Part shown: positions 1 to 7,302 of the stretch, one piece after another
Numbering within the stretch: the stretch's first letter is position 1
Layout: every line of letters begins with the position of its first letter
From: Treponema sp. UBA1747
GTDB lineage: Bacteria; Spirochaetota; Spirochaetia; Treponematales; Treponemataceae
Length of the DNA: 21,483 nt
Assembly (NCBI GenBank): GCA_002315375.1
Contig: DCHR01000033.1
Location: 1-21,483, forward strand
Reading direction: 5' to 3'
The notes under the pieces: model-generated
What the model saw: only the letters and a program-made list of their open reading frames with translations
What the model was told of the DNA's origin: nothing
Database searches by the model: none
Program-made: the position numbers and the translations under genes

Positions 1-40
1 GATTCAATCATAGCTATATTGGTATCGATGGGGATAATAA

Positions 41-253
41 CTACTTAGAGAAAACCACTTCCATACGTTTTTTTTCTTTTACACACTCAAGAAGATAGTA
101 ATTAATTATATTTTGATATGACATTCCTGTCTCTTCGGCCATTTTCTTGAAGTAATCAATTACCTGTTCATCAAGTCTGATGGTAATCTGCTGCTTAAGT
201 TTTCCAACATAAGGATTTTTTATTGCATTTGAAAAATCATATTCTTCTTTCAT
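41..253 (-). CDS. brnA: BrnA-like ribbon-helix-helix antitoxin
   Basis: This is the probable antitoxin of a type II toxin-antitoxin pair. It would bind and neutralise the BrnT toxin and repress the shared promoter. The 70-residue protein begins MKEEYDFSNAIKNPYVGKLK and continues with a ribbon-helix-helix segment (QITIRLDEQVIDYFKKMAEE, then TGMSYQNIINYYLLECV). This matches the BrnA pattern of a short linker followed by a DNA-binding strand and two helices. The frame stays open further upstream to 355, but that part lies inside the toxin gene. The ATG at 253 sits one base after the toxin stop and has GGAG at 263-266 nine bases upstream, so I chose it. Toxin-first order and close coupling are typical of brnTA. 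Family assignment comes from recognised sequence pattern, not a search. Confidence 0.8.
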   Translation of the reverse strand: MKEEYDFSNAIKNPYVGKLKQQITIRLDEQVIDYFKKMAEETGMSYQNIINYYLLECVKEKKRMEVVFSK

Positions 254-254
254 A

Positions 255-539
255 TTAATTTTCTCCATATTGTTTAGTTTCATTTGTCGTTGCTTTTCTC
301 GCAGAAATGATTCTGATTGTTTCGTCATTTTCTCGATAGCAATGACATACAACAAGTACTTTAGATCTATTACTTATACCCAAGATAATAAACCTGTCTT
401 CTTCTGCAGAATGTTCAGGATCTGCAATCAAAAGAGCATTTGGATCATAAAAAACAGTTTGAGCTTCTTCAAAAGAAACTTCATGTTTCTTGAGATTTAT
501 TTCTGCTTTTTCTGGATCCCATTCAAACTTTATCTCCAT
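255..539 (-). CDS. brnT: BrnT-like ribonuclease toxin
   Basis: BrnT family toxins have a RelE-like fold, cleave RNA and arrest growth until neutralised by BrnA. The 94-residue protein has the usual family length. Its N-terminus is the family signature: FEWDPEKAEINLKKHEVSF, followed by EEAQTVFYDP. Later segments (EDRFIILGIS; VLVVCHCYRENDETIRIISA; RKAT near the end) also follow the family. The ATG at 539 gives the standard BrnT start. No Shine-Dalgarno sequence precedes it, and a good -10 box ends only six bases upstream, so the message may be leaderless. The stop is followed by one base and then the antitoxin ATG. The gene is complete with no sign of decay. Confidence 0.88.
   Translation of the reverse strand: MEIKFEWDPEKAEINLKKHEVSFEEAQTVFYDPNALLIADPEHSAEEDRFIILGISNRSKVLVVCHCYRENDETIRIISARKATTNETKQYGEN
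263..266 (-). promoter_or_regulatory. Ribosome binding site deciding the brnA start
   Basis: GGAG lies nine bases upstream of the ATG at 253 and inside the last codons of brnT. It favours the 70-residue antitoxin over longer in-frame starts at 268, 283 or 355. Confidence 0.6.
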
Positions 540-545
540 AATTAT

Positions 546-575
546 ATTATAATTATAACTTACTTATCTCGTCAA
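546..575 (-). promoter_or_regulatory. Predicted brnTA promoter
   Basis: On the minus strand TTGACG (570-575) is followed after 18 bases by TATAAT (546-551). Transcription would be expected to start close to position 539, which is the brnT ATG itself. A second TATAAT lies six bases upstream of this one and another five bases downstream, so the exact -10 is uncertain. BrnA proteins normally repress their own promoter. Confidence 0.55.
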
Positions 576-577
576 AT

Positions 578-600
578 AAAAAAGCACGGCTTGGCCGTGC
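578..600 (-). terminator. Intrinsic terminator upstream of brnTA
   Basis: A perfect 7-bp stem (GCACGGC at 584-590, GCCGTGC at 594-600) with a 3-base loop is followed on the minus strand by six T residues. It sits directly before the brnTA -35 box, so it would stop transcription arriving from the ilvB side and insulate the toxin-antitoxin operon. Confidence 0.6.
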
Positions 601-784
601 TTTATACATTATCCTATGATATTTTTCATTTCCATTTTCTTTATTTTTCGTGCACTAAGGGTGCATACACATAACTTATATTATAAGTATCCGTATTAAG
701 TACTTATCAAACCAAATTCTCCCCTGACAATTCCTATTACGCAAAATAATTATCTGATTGTTTTACCGCTTACTCCCCCATACA
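601..784. other. Non-coding AT-rich spacer with small palindromes
   Basis: I find no convincing gene between the terminator at 578-600 and the one at 784-830. The stretch holds three short inverted repeats: TGCAC/GTGCA at about 651-665, ACTTATA-T-TATAAGT at 674-688 and TAAGTACTTA at 697-706. A plus-strand open frame covering part of it is the shadow of brnT and has no ribosome binding site or recognisable domain. Confidence 0.5.
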
Positions 785-830
785 AAAAAAGCCGGCTCAT
801 ACAGAAGACTCTCTTCCATACTCACCGGCT
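784..830 (-). terminator. Intrinsic terminator of the acetolactate synthase gene
   Basis: On the minus strand an outer stem AGCCGG/CCGGCT (825-830 with 790-795) encloses an inner GAAGA/TCTTC stem (804-808 with 812-816). A run of seven T residues follows. It lies about 80 bases after the ilvB stop. Confidence 0.7.
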
Positions 831-911
831 CTCATTCAACAATTTTTGTGCATTTCCCGACGTCACTTCAACAGGCTCTGCAATCGAAGGTCAGTGACCG
901 GAAATTGTTTA

Positions 912-2627
912 CTAGTCACCCAGACTCATGATCATGTTTCCGATTGGTTTTCCAGGTGGAATCATTGGGAATACCATTTCATCAATATAAATCTGTGCAT
1001 CGATTACTGCAGGTTTTCCTGATTTGAAAGCTTCTTCGAATACTTTCTGGAATTCTGCTTCAGTTGTTGCACGGTAACCTGCAATGCCGTAAGCATCAGC
1101 AAGTTTTACAAAGTCAGGCCCAAAGTCCAGAGTTGTATTTGAGTAGCGTTTTCCGTAGAAAAGTGTCTGCCACATGCGTACGTTTCCAAGAGCTCCGTTG
1201 TTTACAACAACGAATACGATTGGAAGCTGGTAGTGTCCTACTGTTGCCAGTTCGTTACAGTTCATGCGGAATGAACCGTCACCTGCAAAGGCAACAACGC
1301 GCTTGTCAGGATTTCCGAACTGTGCACCCATTGCAGCGCCTGTTCCGTAACCCATTGTTCCAAGACCGCCTGAAGAAAGGAATGTTCTTGGTTTTTCAAA
1401 GTTGTAGAACTGAGCTGTCCACATCTGGTGCTGTCCAACTTCTGTTGTACAGATTGTATCTTCACCTGCAACTTCACGAACAATTTCGTAAATGCGTTTT
1501 GGATTAAGGTCTTCTTTTTTGCTGTAGCAAGGTGGAACTTCTGTTTTCCACTGAGCCACTTTTGCCTGCCAGTCGCCGTTCTGTTTTGCCTTTACCAGTG
1601 GCAGTACGCGGGCCAGAATATCCTTTACGTTTCCAAGCATGGCGGAATCAACTTCAACCATTTTGTTAACTTCACAAGGGTCAATATCAATCTGAACAAT
1701 CTTTGAACGCTTGCAGAATTCTTTTGCATCACCGATAACGCGGTCAGAGAAACGTGTACCAACACAAAGAAGCAGGTCAGATTCATCAGCAGCAACGTTT
1801 GAAGCTTTTGTTCCGTGCATACCAATCATACCTGTACAAAGTTCGTGGCTGTTAGGGAAAGCAGCTTTACCCATAAGAGAAAGAGCAACAGGAATGCGTG
1901 CTTTTTCTGCCAGTTCCTTAAGTTCAGGACAAGCATCAGCAATTGTTACACCGCCACCTGCATAAATGAAAGGACGTTCAGAAGCATTGATCATATCTGC
2001 CAGTTTCTGGATTTCTTCATCACCTGGTCTTGAAGTTTCCAGAAGTTTGCTTGCTGTTGATTTGTCACCAAGTTTTGCAGGATCAAGAACTCCGCCTTCT
2101 ACGAATGTGTATTCTGTTACGGCTGCTGTAATGTCTTTCGGGATATCAATAAGAACAGGTCCCGGACGTCCGCTCTTTGCAATAAGGAAAGCTTCGCGGA
2201 TTGTGTCAGCCAGCTTTGCTACATCACGAACCATGAAGTTGTGTTTTGTAATCGGCATTGTAACGCCGCAGATGTCAATTTCCTGGAATGAATCTTTTCC
2301 AAGCTGATTCTGTGGAACATTACATGTAATAGCTACCATTGGAATGGAATCCATGTAAGCTGTTGCAATACCTGTTACCAGGTTTGTTGCACCAGGACCA
2401 GAAGTTGCCATACAAACGCCAACTTTTCCTGTTGAACGTGCATAACCGTCTGCAGCATGTGCAGCAGCCTGTTCATGGGCTGTAAGGATATGTTCAATTC
2501 TGTCCTGATTTTTATAAAGTTCATCATAGATATTCAGGATTGCTCCTCCCGGATATCCGAAAATTGTTTTTACACCCTGTTCAATCAGACATTCAATAAC
2601 AATCTGTGAACCGTTCATCTGTGCCAT
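912..2627 (-). CDS. ilvB: Acetolactate synthase large subunit (biosynthetic type)
   Basis: The enzyme is thiamine-diphosphate dependent. It condenses pyruvate with pyruvate or 2-oxobutyrate in the first common step of valine, leucine and isoleucine synthesis. Counting from the upstream ATG at 2642, the frame is 576 codons. The N-terminal domain has GYPGGAILNIYDEL (29-42) and HEQAAAHAADGYARS with the cofactor-activating Glu57. A central domain follows (about 195-340), then the diphosphate-binding GDGSF (454-458) with NN at 481-482. I place the start at the second Met (2627) because GGAG at 2637-2640 is nine bases upstream of it; the ATG at 2642 has no Shine-Dalgarno. The usual LGMVRQWQ segment reads LGNVRMWQ here. 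No small subunit (ilvN) follows: the gene ends in a terminator. It is paralogous to the gene at 15689. Confidence 0.93.
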   Translation of the reverse strand: MAQMNGSQIVIECLIEQGVKTIFGYPGGAILNIYDELYKNQDRIEHILTAHEQAAAHAADGYARSTGKVGVCMATSGPGATNLVTGIATAYMDSIPMVAITCNVPQNQLGKDSFQEIDICGVTMPITKHNFMVRDVAKLADTIREAFLIAKSGRPGPVLIDIPKDITAAVTEYTFVEGGVLDPAKLGDKSTASKLLETSRPGDEEIQKLADMINASERPFIYAGGGVTIADACPELKELAEKARIPVALSLMGKAAFPNSHELCTGMIGMHGTKASNVAADESDLLLCVGTRFSDRVIGDAKEFCKRSKIVQIDIDPCEVNKMVEVDSAMLGNVKDILARVLPLVKAKQNGDWQAKVAQWKTEVPPCYSKKEDLNPKRIYEIVREVAGEDTICTTEVGQHQMWTAQFYNFEKPRTFLSSGGLGTMGYGTGAAMGAQFGNPDKRVVAFAGDGSFRMNCNELATVGHYQLPIVFVVVNNGALGNVRMWQTLFYGKRYSNTTLDFGPDFVKLADAYGIAGYRATTEAEFQKVFEEAFKSGKPAVIDAQIYIDEMVFPMIPPGKPIGNMIMSLGD

Positions 2628-2636
2628 ATATTTTTT

Positions 2637-2640
2637 CTCC
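2637..2640 (-). promoter_or_regulatory. Ribosome binding site supporting the ilvB start at 2627
   Basis: GGAG lies nine bases upstream of the ATG at 2627, the same geometry as brnA. The alternative ATG at 2642 overlaps this site and has no purine-rich sequence before it. Confidence 0.5.
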
Positions 2641-2748
2641 ATTTAAAAAGTGAAGTTATTTTCTATTCTAGTTTAATGGAGAATGTATTTTAAAACAACA
2701 AGAAAATTAAATATTATTAAAAAACTTTAGTATTTTTAAAGAGAAGCC

Positions 2749-2795
2749 CCTACGGTAGCGGAACAAAGCCGAAGCTACACCAGCGGAAGCGGTGC
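2749..2795. repeat. GC-rich segment with short inverted repeats after the GGDEF-EAL gene
   Basis: This GC-rich patch in AT-rich DNA contains overlapping complementary words: GTAGC with GCTAC, CACC with GGTG, and related repeats such as GCTTCCGCT and GCTTCGGCT on the minus strand. It lies just after the stop at 2803. It lacks a T tract, so it may be a 3'-end hairpin or a degenerate palindromic repeat rather than a classic terminator. Confidence 0.35.
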
Positions 2796-2802
2796 TGAAA
2801 GC

Positions 2803-5388
2803 TTAAATCTTTATGGTTCCGGCAAGCGTTGCAGCGGCATCCAGACCCTCCACTGCATTTGTTAAGCGGTGCGGCTGTGAAGTAACAACCTTTGTCCCCT
2901 TTCCCTGAACACTTGTTATTTCTATAGTTCCTTTCTGAAGCATAAGAAGATTATTAACCACATTTAACCCGTAGCCGGCACTTTTATGAAGTCTGTTTAT
3001 TTCGTTGTCTTCCCTTGTGAAAGGTTCACAGGCATGAGGAAGGAATTCTTCAGACATGCCGATGCCGGTATCTTCGCAGACAAAACTCATGAAACATTCT
3101 TCATCTGTCATTCCCGGCTTCTGCTCAAGTCCGAAAACAATTTTACCGCCTTCAGGAGTATATTTTATTGCGTTTGTCATGATATTAAACACAACATTCA
3201 TTGTAATCTTCACATCCTGAAAAATGAACGGATCATAAATCTTAGACCAGTATTCTACCGTAATATTCTTTTTAGCTGCTTCTTTGCTGAAAATATCATA
3301 AATGCGTTTTGCAGCTTCACTTGCATCAGAAGGCACTTCATTCAGGTCAGTTATACCCAGTTCCTGCCGTCCGATTTCCTGAAGATTATTTACAAAGGCC
3401 AGAAGCTGTTCATGAACCTGCTTTGCATCCTTTATGTCACTCAACAGTTTCGTTTTATCATCTACATCTTTTTCTGCTCTTTCAGTTATTGTAACGATAT
3501 CCTTTACAATAGGGAGAACGTCATCCACCAGATTTGTCATGAAAACTGTCTTGGCCTCACTGGCTCTTTTGGCAACTTCAGCAGAACGTTCCAGCCTGAG
3601 CCGCTCTTTTAAAAGCTTAACTGCTTTCTTTTCTTTTAGAATTTCATCAGTTATATCATAAATGAATATAAAATATATCTCGCCGTATTTTTCTGTTTTT
3701 ACAAATCTGCCATAATCCCGGACATATCTGATATTACCTTTTTTTGTAACGATTCTGTATTCCGTGTTGTATAAAAAGTTTTCCGTAGTTATCTGTTTTT
3801 TAACACTTTCCGATGCTGTATCAAAATCATCCGGATGAACTATATTTCTCAGGCAGTTTCCTGAAAATTCACGGAACTCGTCAATAGATTCACATTCACA
3901 GATAGAAAGTAATTCGCGATTAACCGAAATAATTCCAAGTCCGTCTACATAGACAGACATAAAACCACCCGGAATTCCTTCTGAAACTTCATTTGCCAGT
4001 ACAAGCATTTCTTCTGAATTATGCTCCGGAAGATTTCCCAAGTTCTCTTTATGACTTTTATGAATAATTCCTGTTGCGTTTTTACGGAGATATTTTTCAA
4101 AATCTACAACTGTAAGAGGTTTTGAAAAGAAATATCCCTGAATAAGGTCACAACCCAATCCTTTCAAAACCTTATACTGGACTTCAGTTTCAACACCTTC
4201 CGCAACAACTAAAAGACTCATTTTGTGAGCCATCTTAATTATGTTTTCTATTACGATTTTATTCACATCGATATTACGAACAAAACTTATATCCAGTTTT
4301 AAAACGTCCAGAGGGAATGTCGAAAGAAGCCCCAAAGAAGAATAACCGGCGCCAAAGTCATCCATTTCAATCAAGAATCCCAAATCCTGTGTCTCACGAA
4401 CTTTGGAAATAATGATATTTGTATTGTCCGCATACATTGATTCCGTTACTTCAACATGAATCAGATTATGGTCTATTTTGTATTTTTCAATTATTGCCAG
4501 TTGATTTTCGATACATCCCGGTTCCAGAAAATCACGGCGGGAAATATTAACAGAAACAGGGATAACCGGTAAACCGTTATTCTGCCAGCGGATAATGTCC
4601 TTACAAACCTGTTCCACAATAAAAGTATCCAGCTTAATAATAAAACCGTTTCTCTCAAAAAGTGGAATAAACTGTCCCGGATTCATAAAACCATAAACCG
4701 GATGCTGCCACCTTACCAGTGCTTCAGCGCCCGCAATTTTATTAGTTACAGACCCGTGCTTTGGCTGATAATATACCTTAAAATCTCCGTTATTCAGACT
4801 GGTTTCCATGGATTCAACAATTCTCTGTTCATCCAGAACCTGCTGCTGCATTTTATCTTCATAAAATTCAAGCTGCTTTCCATAAACTCCCTTAATCTGT
4901 CGAAGTGCCAGAAAAGCCCTGTCACAACAGCGAACAAGAAGAAGATTTTTATCAATTGGTGTATAAATACCGAATTTTACATTTTGGGAAGGAATAGGTG
5001 AATCTTTCAGAATCCGATCTTTATATGAATCTATAATCGGTAAATAGTTTTTTTCGGTATCAAATAGGATTACAAACTGGTCTCCTCCAAACCGTCCGAT
5101 GAGGCAATCAGGAAGCATTTCTTTCATTTTTCCTGCTACATAAGCAAGAAACTCGTTGCAGCGTTCTTCACCATAAAGAGAGTTGGCAGATTTAAAATTC
5201 TCAAAATCCAGGGCAAGAATTCCGTAATTTACACCAGGATTTTCTTTGATTTTCTGCTCTGCCCGCTGAAGAAATGCCTGACGAATAAAAAGTCCGGTTA
5301 ATTCATCAAAAGCGAGTCGCTTAATTACATCCTGAGAGGCTTCCAGTTTTCTTCGCGTTTCTTCAAGTTCTTTTGAAATTTCTTCCAC
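2803..5388 (-). CDS. GGDEF-EAL-PAS protein with C-terminal kinase-type ATPase domain
   Basis: This looks like a soluble cyclic di-GMP protein of 861 residues. Domains in order: a short coiled coil (1-22), a GGDEF domain (about 24-178), an EAL phosphodiesterase domain (about 190-435), a PAS domain (about 470-580), a coiled helix (585-612), a HisKA-like helical pair and a HATPase_c domain (about 690-842). The GGDEF signature is GGDQF (101-105), so cyclase activity is doubtful. The EAL domain keeps EALVRW (E222), NIS, EVTES, DDFGAGYSSL, LKLD and AEGVE, so it is probably an active phosphodiesterase. The ATPase keeps the N box (NIMTNAIKYTPEGG), DTGIGM and GYGLNVV. The expected phospho-acceptor block reads FMTNLVDDVLPI, with no histidine. 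There is no transmembrane segment. Translation starts at GTG with AAGGA six bases upstream. Confidence 0.88.
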   Translation of the reverse strand: MEEISKELEETRRKLEASQDVIKRLAFDELTGLFIRQAFLQRAEQKIKENPGVNYGILALDFENFKSANSLYGEERCNEFLAYVAGKMKEMLPDCLIGRFGGDQFVILFDTEKNYLPIIDSYKDRILKDSPIPSQNVKFGIYTPIDKNLLLVRCCDRAFLALRQIKGVYGKQLEFYEDKMQQQVLDEQRIVESMETSLNNGDFKVYYQPKHGSVTNKIAGAEALVRWQHPVYGFMNPGQFIPLFERNGFIIKLDTFIVEQVCKDIIRWQNNGLPVIPVSVNISRRDFLEPGCIENQLAIIEKYKIDHNLIHVEVTESMYADNTNIIISKVRETQDLGFLIEMDDFGAGYSSLGLLSTFPLDVLKLDISFVRNIDVNKIVIENIIKMAHKMSLLVVAEGVETEVQYKVLKGLGCDLIQGYFFSKPLTVVDFEKYLRKNATGIIHKSHKENLGNLPEHNSEEMLVLANEVSEGIPGGFMSVYVDGLGIISVNRELLSICECESIDEFREFSGNCLRNIVHPDDFDTASESVKKQITTENFLYNTEYRIVTKKGNIRYVRDYGRFVKTEKYGEIYFIFIYDITDEILKEKKAVKLLKERLRLERSAEVAKRASEAKTVFMTNLVDDVLPIVKDIVTITERAEKDVDDKTKLLSDIKDAKQVHEQLLAFVNNLQEIGRQELGITDLNEVPSDASEAAKRIYDIFSKEAAKKNITVEYWSKIYDPFIFQDVKITMNVVFNIMTNAIKYTPEGGKIVFGLEQKPGMTDEECFMSFVCEDTGIGMSEEFLPHACEPFTREDNEINRLHKSAGYGLNVVNNLLMLQKGTIEITSVQGKGTKVVTSQPHRLTNAVEGLDAAATLAGTIKI

Positions 5389-5491
5389 GTTTTTTCCTTA
5401 ACAATAGTTTATAACACAAATGAAAAATTTCAAATTTTATTTGTAAAATTTCAAAAATCTCTATTTTTTTATATTTCCCACTATTTCGTGC

Positions 5492-5497
5492 TATACT
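5492..5497 (+). promoter_or_regulatory. Predicted -10 box of the aldo/keto reductase operon
   Basis: TATACT ends seven bases before the ATG at 5505 and no Shine-Dalgarno lies between them. Transcription would start at or next to the start codon. No clear -35 box is visible, so this rests on the -10 alone. Confidence 0.4.
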
Positions 5498-5504
5498 GTT
5501 CCTT

Positions 5505-6542
5505 ATGAAAACAGTAACTCTCGGATCGACAAATATTACAACTCCGCAGAATGCTTTCGGAGCCCTGCCCGTTCAACGCTGCGATATGGAAACTTCCGTA
5601 AAGATTCTTCAGCGAGCTTACGAAGGCGGCATGACATTTTTTGATACAGCCCGTCTTTACTCTGACTCAGAAGAAAAGCTGGGAAATGCAATTACAGGAG
5701 ACTCAGAAATCCGTAAAAAGATTTTTGTTGCTTCAAAAACCATGGCAAAAACCACAGAGGAAATGAAAGCCCAGATTGAAACTTCTCTGAACAATCTGAA
5801 AACAGATTATCTGGACATCTACCAGTTCCACTGTGCAGACAGAGTTTTTGCTCCCGGTGACGGAACCGGCATGTACGAACTGATGGAAGATTTCAAGCGT
5901 CAGGGCATGATCCGTCACATCGGGATTACAGCACATAAAATCGGCGTTGCAGAAGATGCTGTTAAATCAGGCTTATACGAAACACTCCAGTTTCCTTTCA
6001 GCTATCTTTCAAGCCAGCGGGAAATTGACCTGGTAAATTTATGCAAAGAAAAAAATGTGGGCTTCATTGCTATGAAAGGACTGGCAGGTGGTTTAATAAA
6101 TAATTCCCGTGCGGCATTTGCTTTTATCAGCCAGTATGATAACGTCCTTCCAATCTGGGGAATCCAGAAAATGAACGAACTTGAAGAATGGCTTTCTTTC
6201 TTCAAAGATGAACCGGTCATGAATGAGGAAATCAGAGCTTTCATCCAGAAAGAGAAAGCCGAATTAAACGGGGAATTCTGTCGCGGCTGCGGATACTGTA
6301 TGCCATGTCCTCAGGGAATCATCATAAACAACTGTGCACGCATGAGTCTTATGCTGCGCCGCGCTCCAAGCAGCGGCTGGTTAAATGACTACTGGCAGAA
6401 AGCCATGGCTGACATTGAAAAATGTACAAACTGCGGCGCCTGCAAAAAGAAGTGCCCTTATGAACTGAATACTCCGGAACTTCTCAAAAAGAATCTGGAA
6501 GACTACAAGAATGTTCTGAGCGGTAAAACAAAGGTTATGTAA
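5505..6542 (+). CDS. Aldo/keto reductase with C-terminal 4Fe-4S ferredoxin domain
   Basis: The N-terminal part (about 1-240) is an aldo/keto reductase barrel. Its tetrad is visible: D47 and Y52 in FFDTARLYSDSEEKLG, K78 in VASKTM, and H109 in LDIYQFHC. The C-terminal 90 residues carry two cysteine clusters. C259, C262, C265 and C268 occur in FCRGCGYCMPCPQG; C307, C310, C313 and C317 occur in KCTNCGACKKKCP. This suggests two 4Fe-4S clusters. Such proteins are common in anaerobes and are usually annotated as 4Fe-4S oxidoreductases of the aldo/keto reductase family. Substrate and electron partner cannot be read from the sequence. It is first in an operon with the LUD gene 15 bases downstream. At 345 residues it is complete. 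A paralogue with the same architecture lies at 18289-19398 on the other strand. Confidence 0.85.
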   Translation: MKTVTLGSTNITTPQNAFGALPVQRCDMETSVKILQRAYEGGMTFFDTARLYSDSEEKLGNAITGDSEIRKKIFVASKTMAKTTEEMKAQIETSLNNLKTDYLDIYQFHCADRVFAPGDGTGMYELMEDFKRQGMIRHIGITAHKIGVAEDAVKSGLYETLQFPFSYLSSQREIDLVNLCKEKNVGFIAMKGLAGGLINNSRAAFAFISQYDNVLPIWGIQKMNELEEWLSFFKDEPVMNEEIRAFIQKEKAELNGEFCRGCGYCMPCPQGIIINNCARMSLMLRRAPSSGWLNDYWQKAMADIEKCTNCGACKKKCPYELNTPELLKKNLEDYKNVLSGKTKVM

Positions 6543-6557
6543 GAAAAGGAGAAAAAT

Positions 6558-7190
6558 ATGAATGCTATTGAAACAAGAAACGAAAAACTTGCTGAAAAAT
6601 TAATCAAGAATCTGGAAGCACGTCACATGACAGCCTGCTACTGTCCTACAGCTGCAGAAGCCAAAGAAAAAATTCTTTCTATGATTTCTGATACTGATGT
6701 TGTAAGTTACGGCGGCTCAGAAACTATAGACAGACTTGGCATAAAAGAAGCACTCCGTGCCAAAGGACAGAAAATACTGGACCGGGATCTGGAAAGCGAT
6801 CCTGTAAAACGTCAGGAAATCATGCGCCAGGGACTTTTATCTGACACCTTCCTTATGAGTACAAACGCCATTACAGAAGACGGCGAACTGGTAAACATTG
6901 ACGGAAACGGAAACCGTGTTGCAGCACTTATTTACGGACCAAAATCTGTAATTCTTGCTGTATCTATGAACAAAGTAACAAAAACTCTGGAAGATGCCTG
7001 GGCCCGCGCAAGAAACTTTGCTGCTCCTGTAAACTCACAGAGATTCGGACTTCCTACTCCATGCTGCACAACCGGTGCCTGTGGAAACTGTAAAAGCGAT
7101 AAATCAATCTGCCGCCAGATTGTAGTTACCCGCCTTTCAATTCCTGGCCGCATTAAAGTTGTTCTCATCGGAGAAGAAATGGGATTTTAA
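6558..7190 (+). CDS. LUD-domain (LutC/YkgG-like) protein
   Basis: The 210-residue protein consists of one LUD domain, the fold of LutC and the N-terminal part of LutB in lactate utilisation. Supporting segments are VVSYGGSETIDRLGIKEAL (about 48-66), LMSTNAITEDGELVNIDGNG (99-118), and VILAVSMNKVTKTLEDAWAR (131-150). The C-terminus has a cysteine-rich patch: C169, C170, C175, C178 and C185 in TPCCTTGACGNCKSDKSIC. This could bind metal or a cluster and is often seen in stand-alone anaerobe LUD proteins. A good ribosome binding site (GGAG at 6548-6551) lies six bases before the ATG. Coupling to the ferredoxin-type aldo/keto reductase suggests a shared redox pathway. A role in lactate oxidation is only a possibility, because lutA and lutB are not in the window. 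Confidence 0.85.
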   Translation: MNAIETRNEKLAEKLIKNLEARHMTACYCPTAAEAKEKILSMISDTDVVSYGGSETIDRLGIKEALRAKGQKILDRDLESDPVKRQEIMRQGLLSDTFLMSTNAITEDGELVNIDGNGNRVAALIYGPKSVILAVSMNKVTKTLEDAWARARNFAAPVNSQRFGLPTPCCTTGACGNCKSDKSICRQIVVTRLSIPGRIKVVLIGEEMGF

Positions 7191-7197
7191 AATATAA

Positions 7198-7238
7198 GGA
7201 ATAAGGGTAGTATCAACAAGCTCAACTACCCTTATTCC
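7198..7238. terminator. Hairpin between convergent LUD and symporter genes
   Basis: A perfect 14-bp stem (GGAATAAGGGTAGT at 7198-7211, ACTACCCTTATTCC at 7225-7238) with a 13-base loop lies between the convergent stops at 7190 and 7303. There is no strong T tract on either strand; the minus strand has a loose TTATATTTT. It probably ends both transcripts or protects their 3' ends. Confidence 0.55.
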
Positions 7239-7302
7239 TAAGAAAAAACGGATTCAAAAATTCTTTTATCAGATATAAAAGCCGCAAAAGCAGCTGTACG
7301 TT

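Noticed and set aside
270..674. 134-codon plus-strand open frame across the brnT region
   Set aside because: It is antisense to the well-supported brnT and brnA genes, has no ribosome binding site, and its translation (Cys/Phe-rich, no domain) looks like a shadow.
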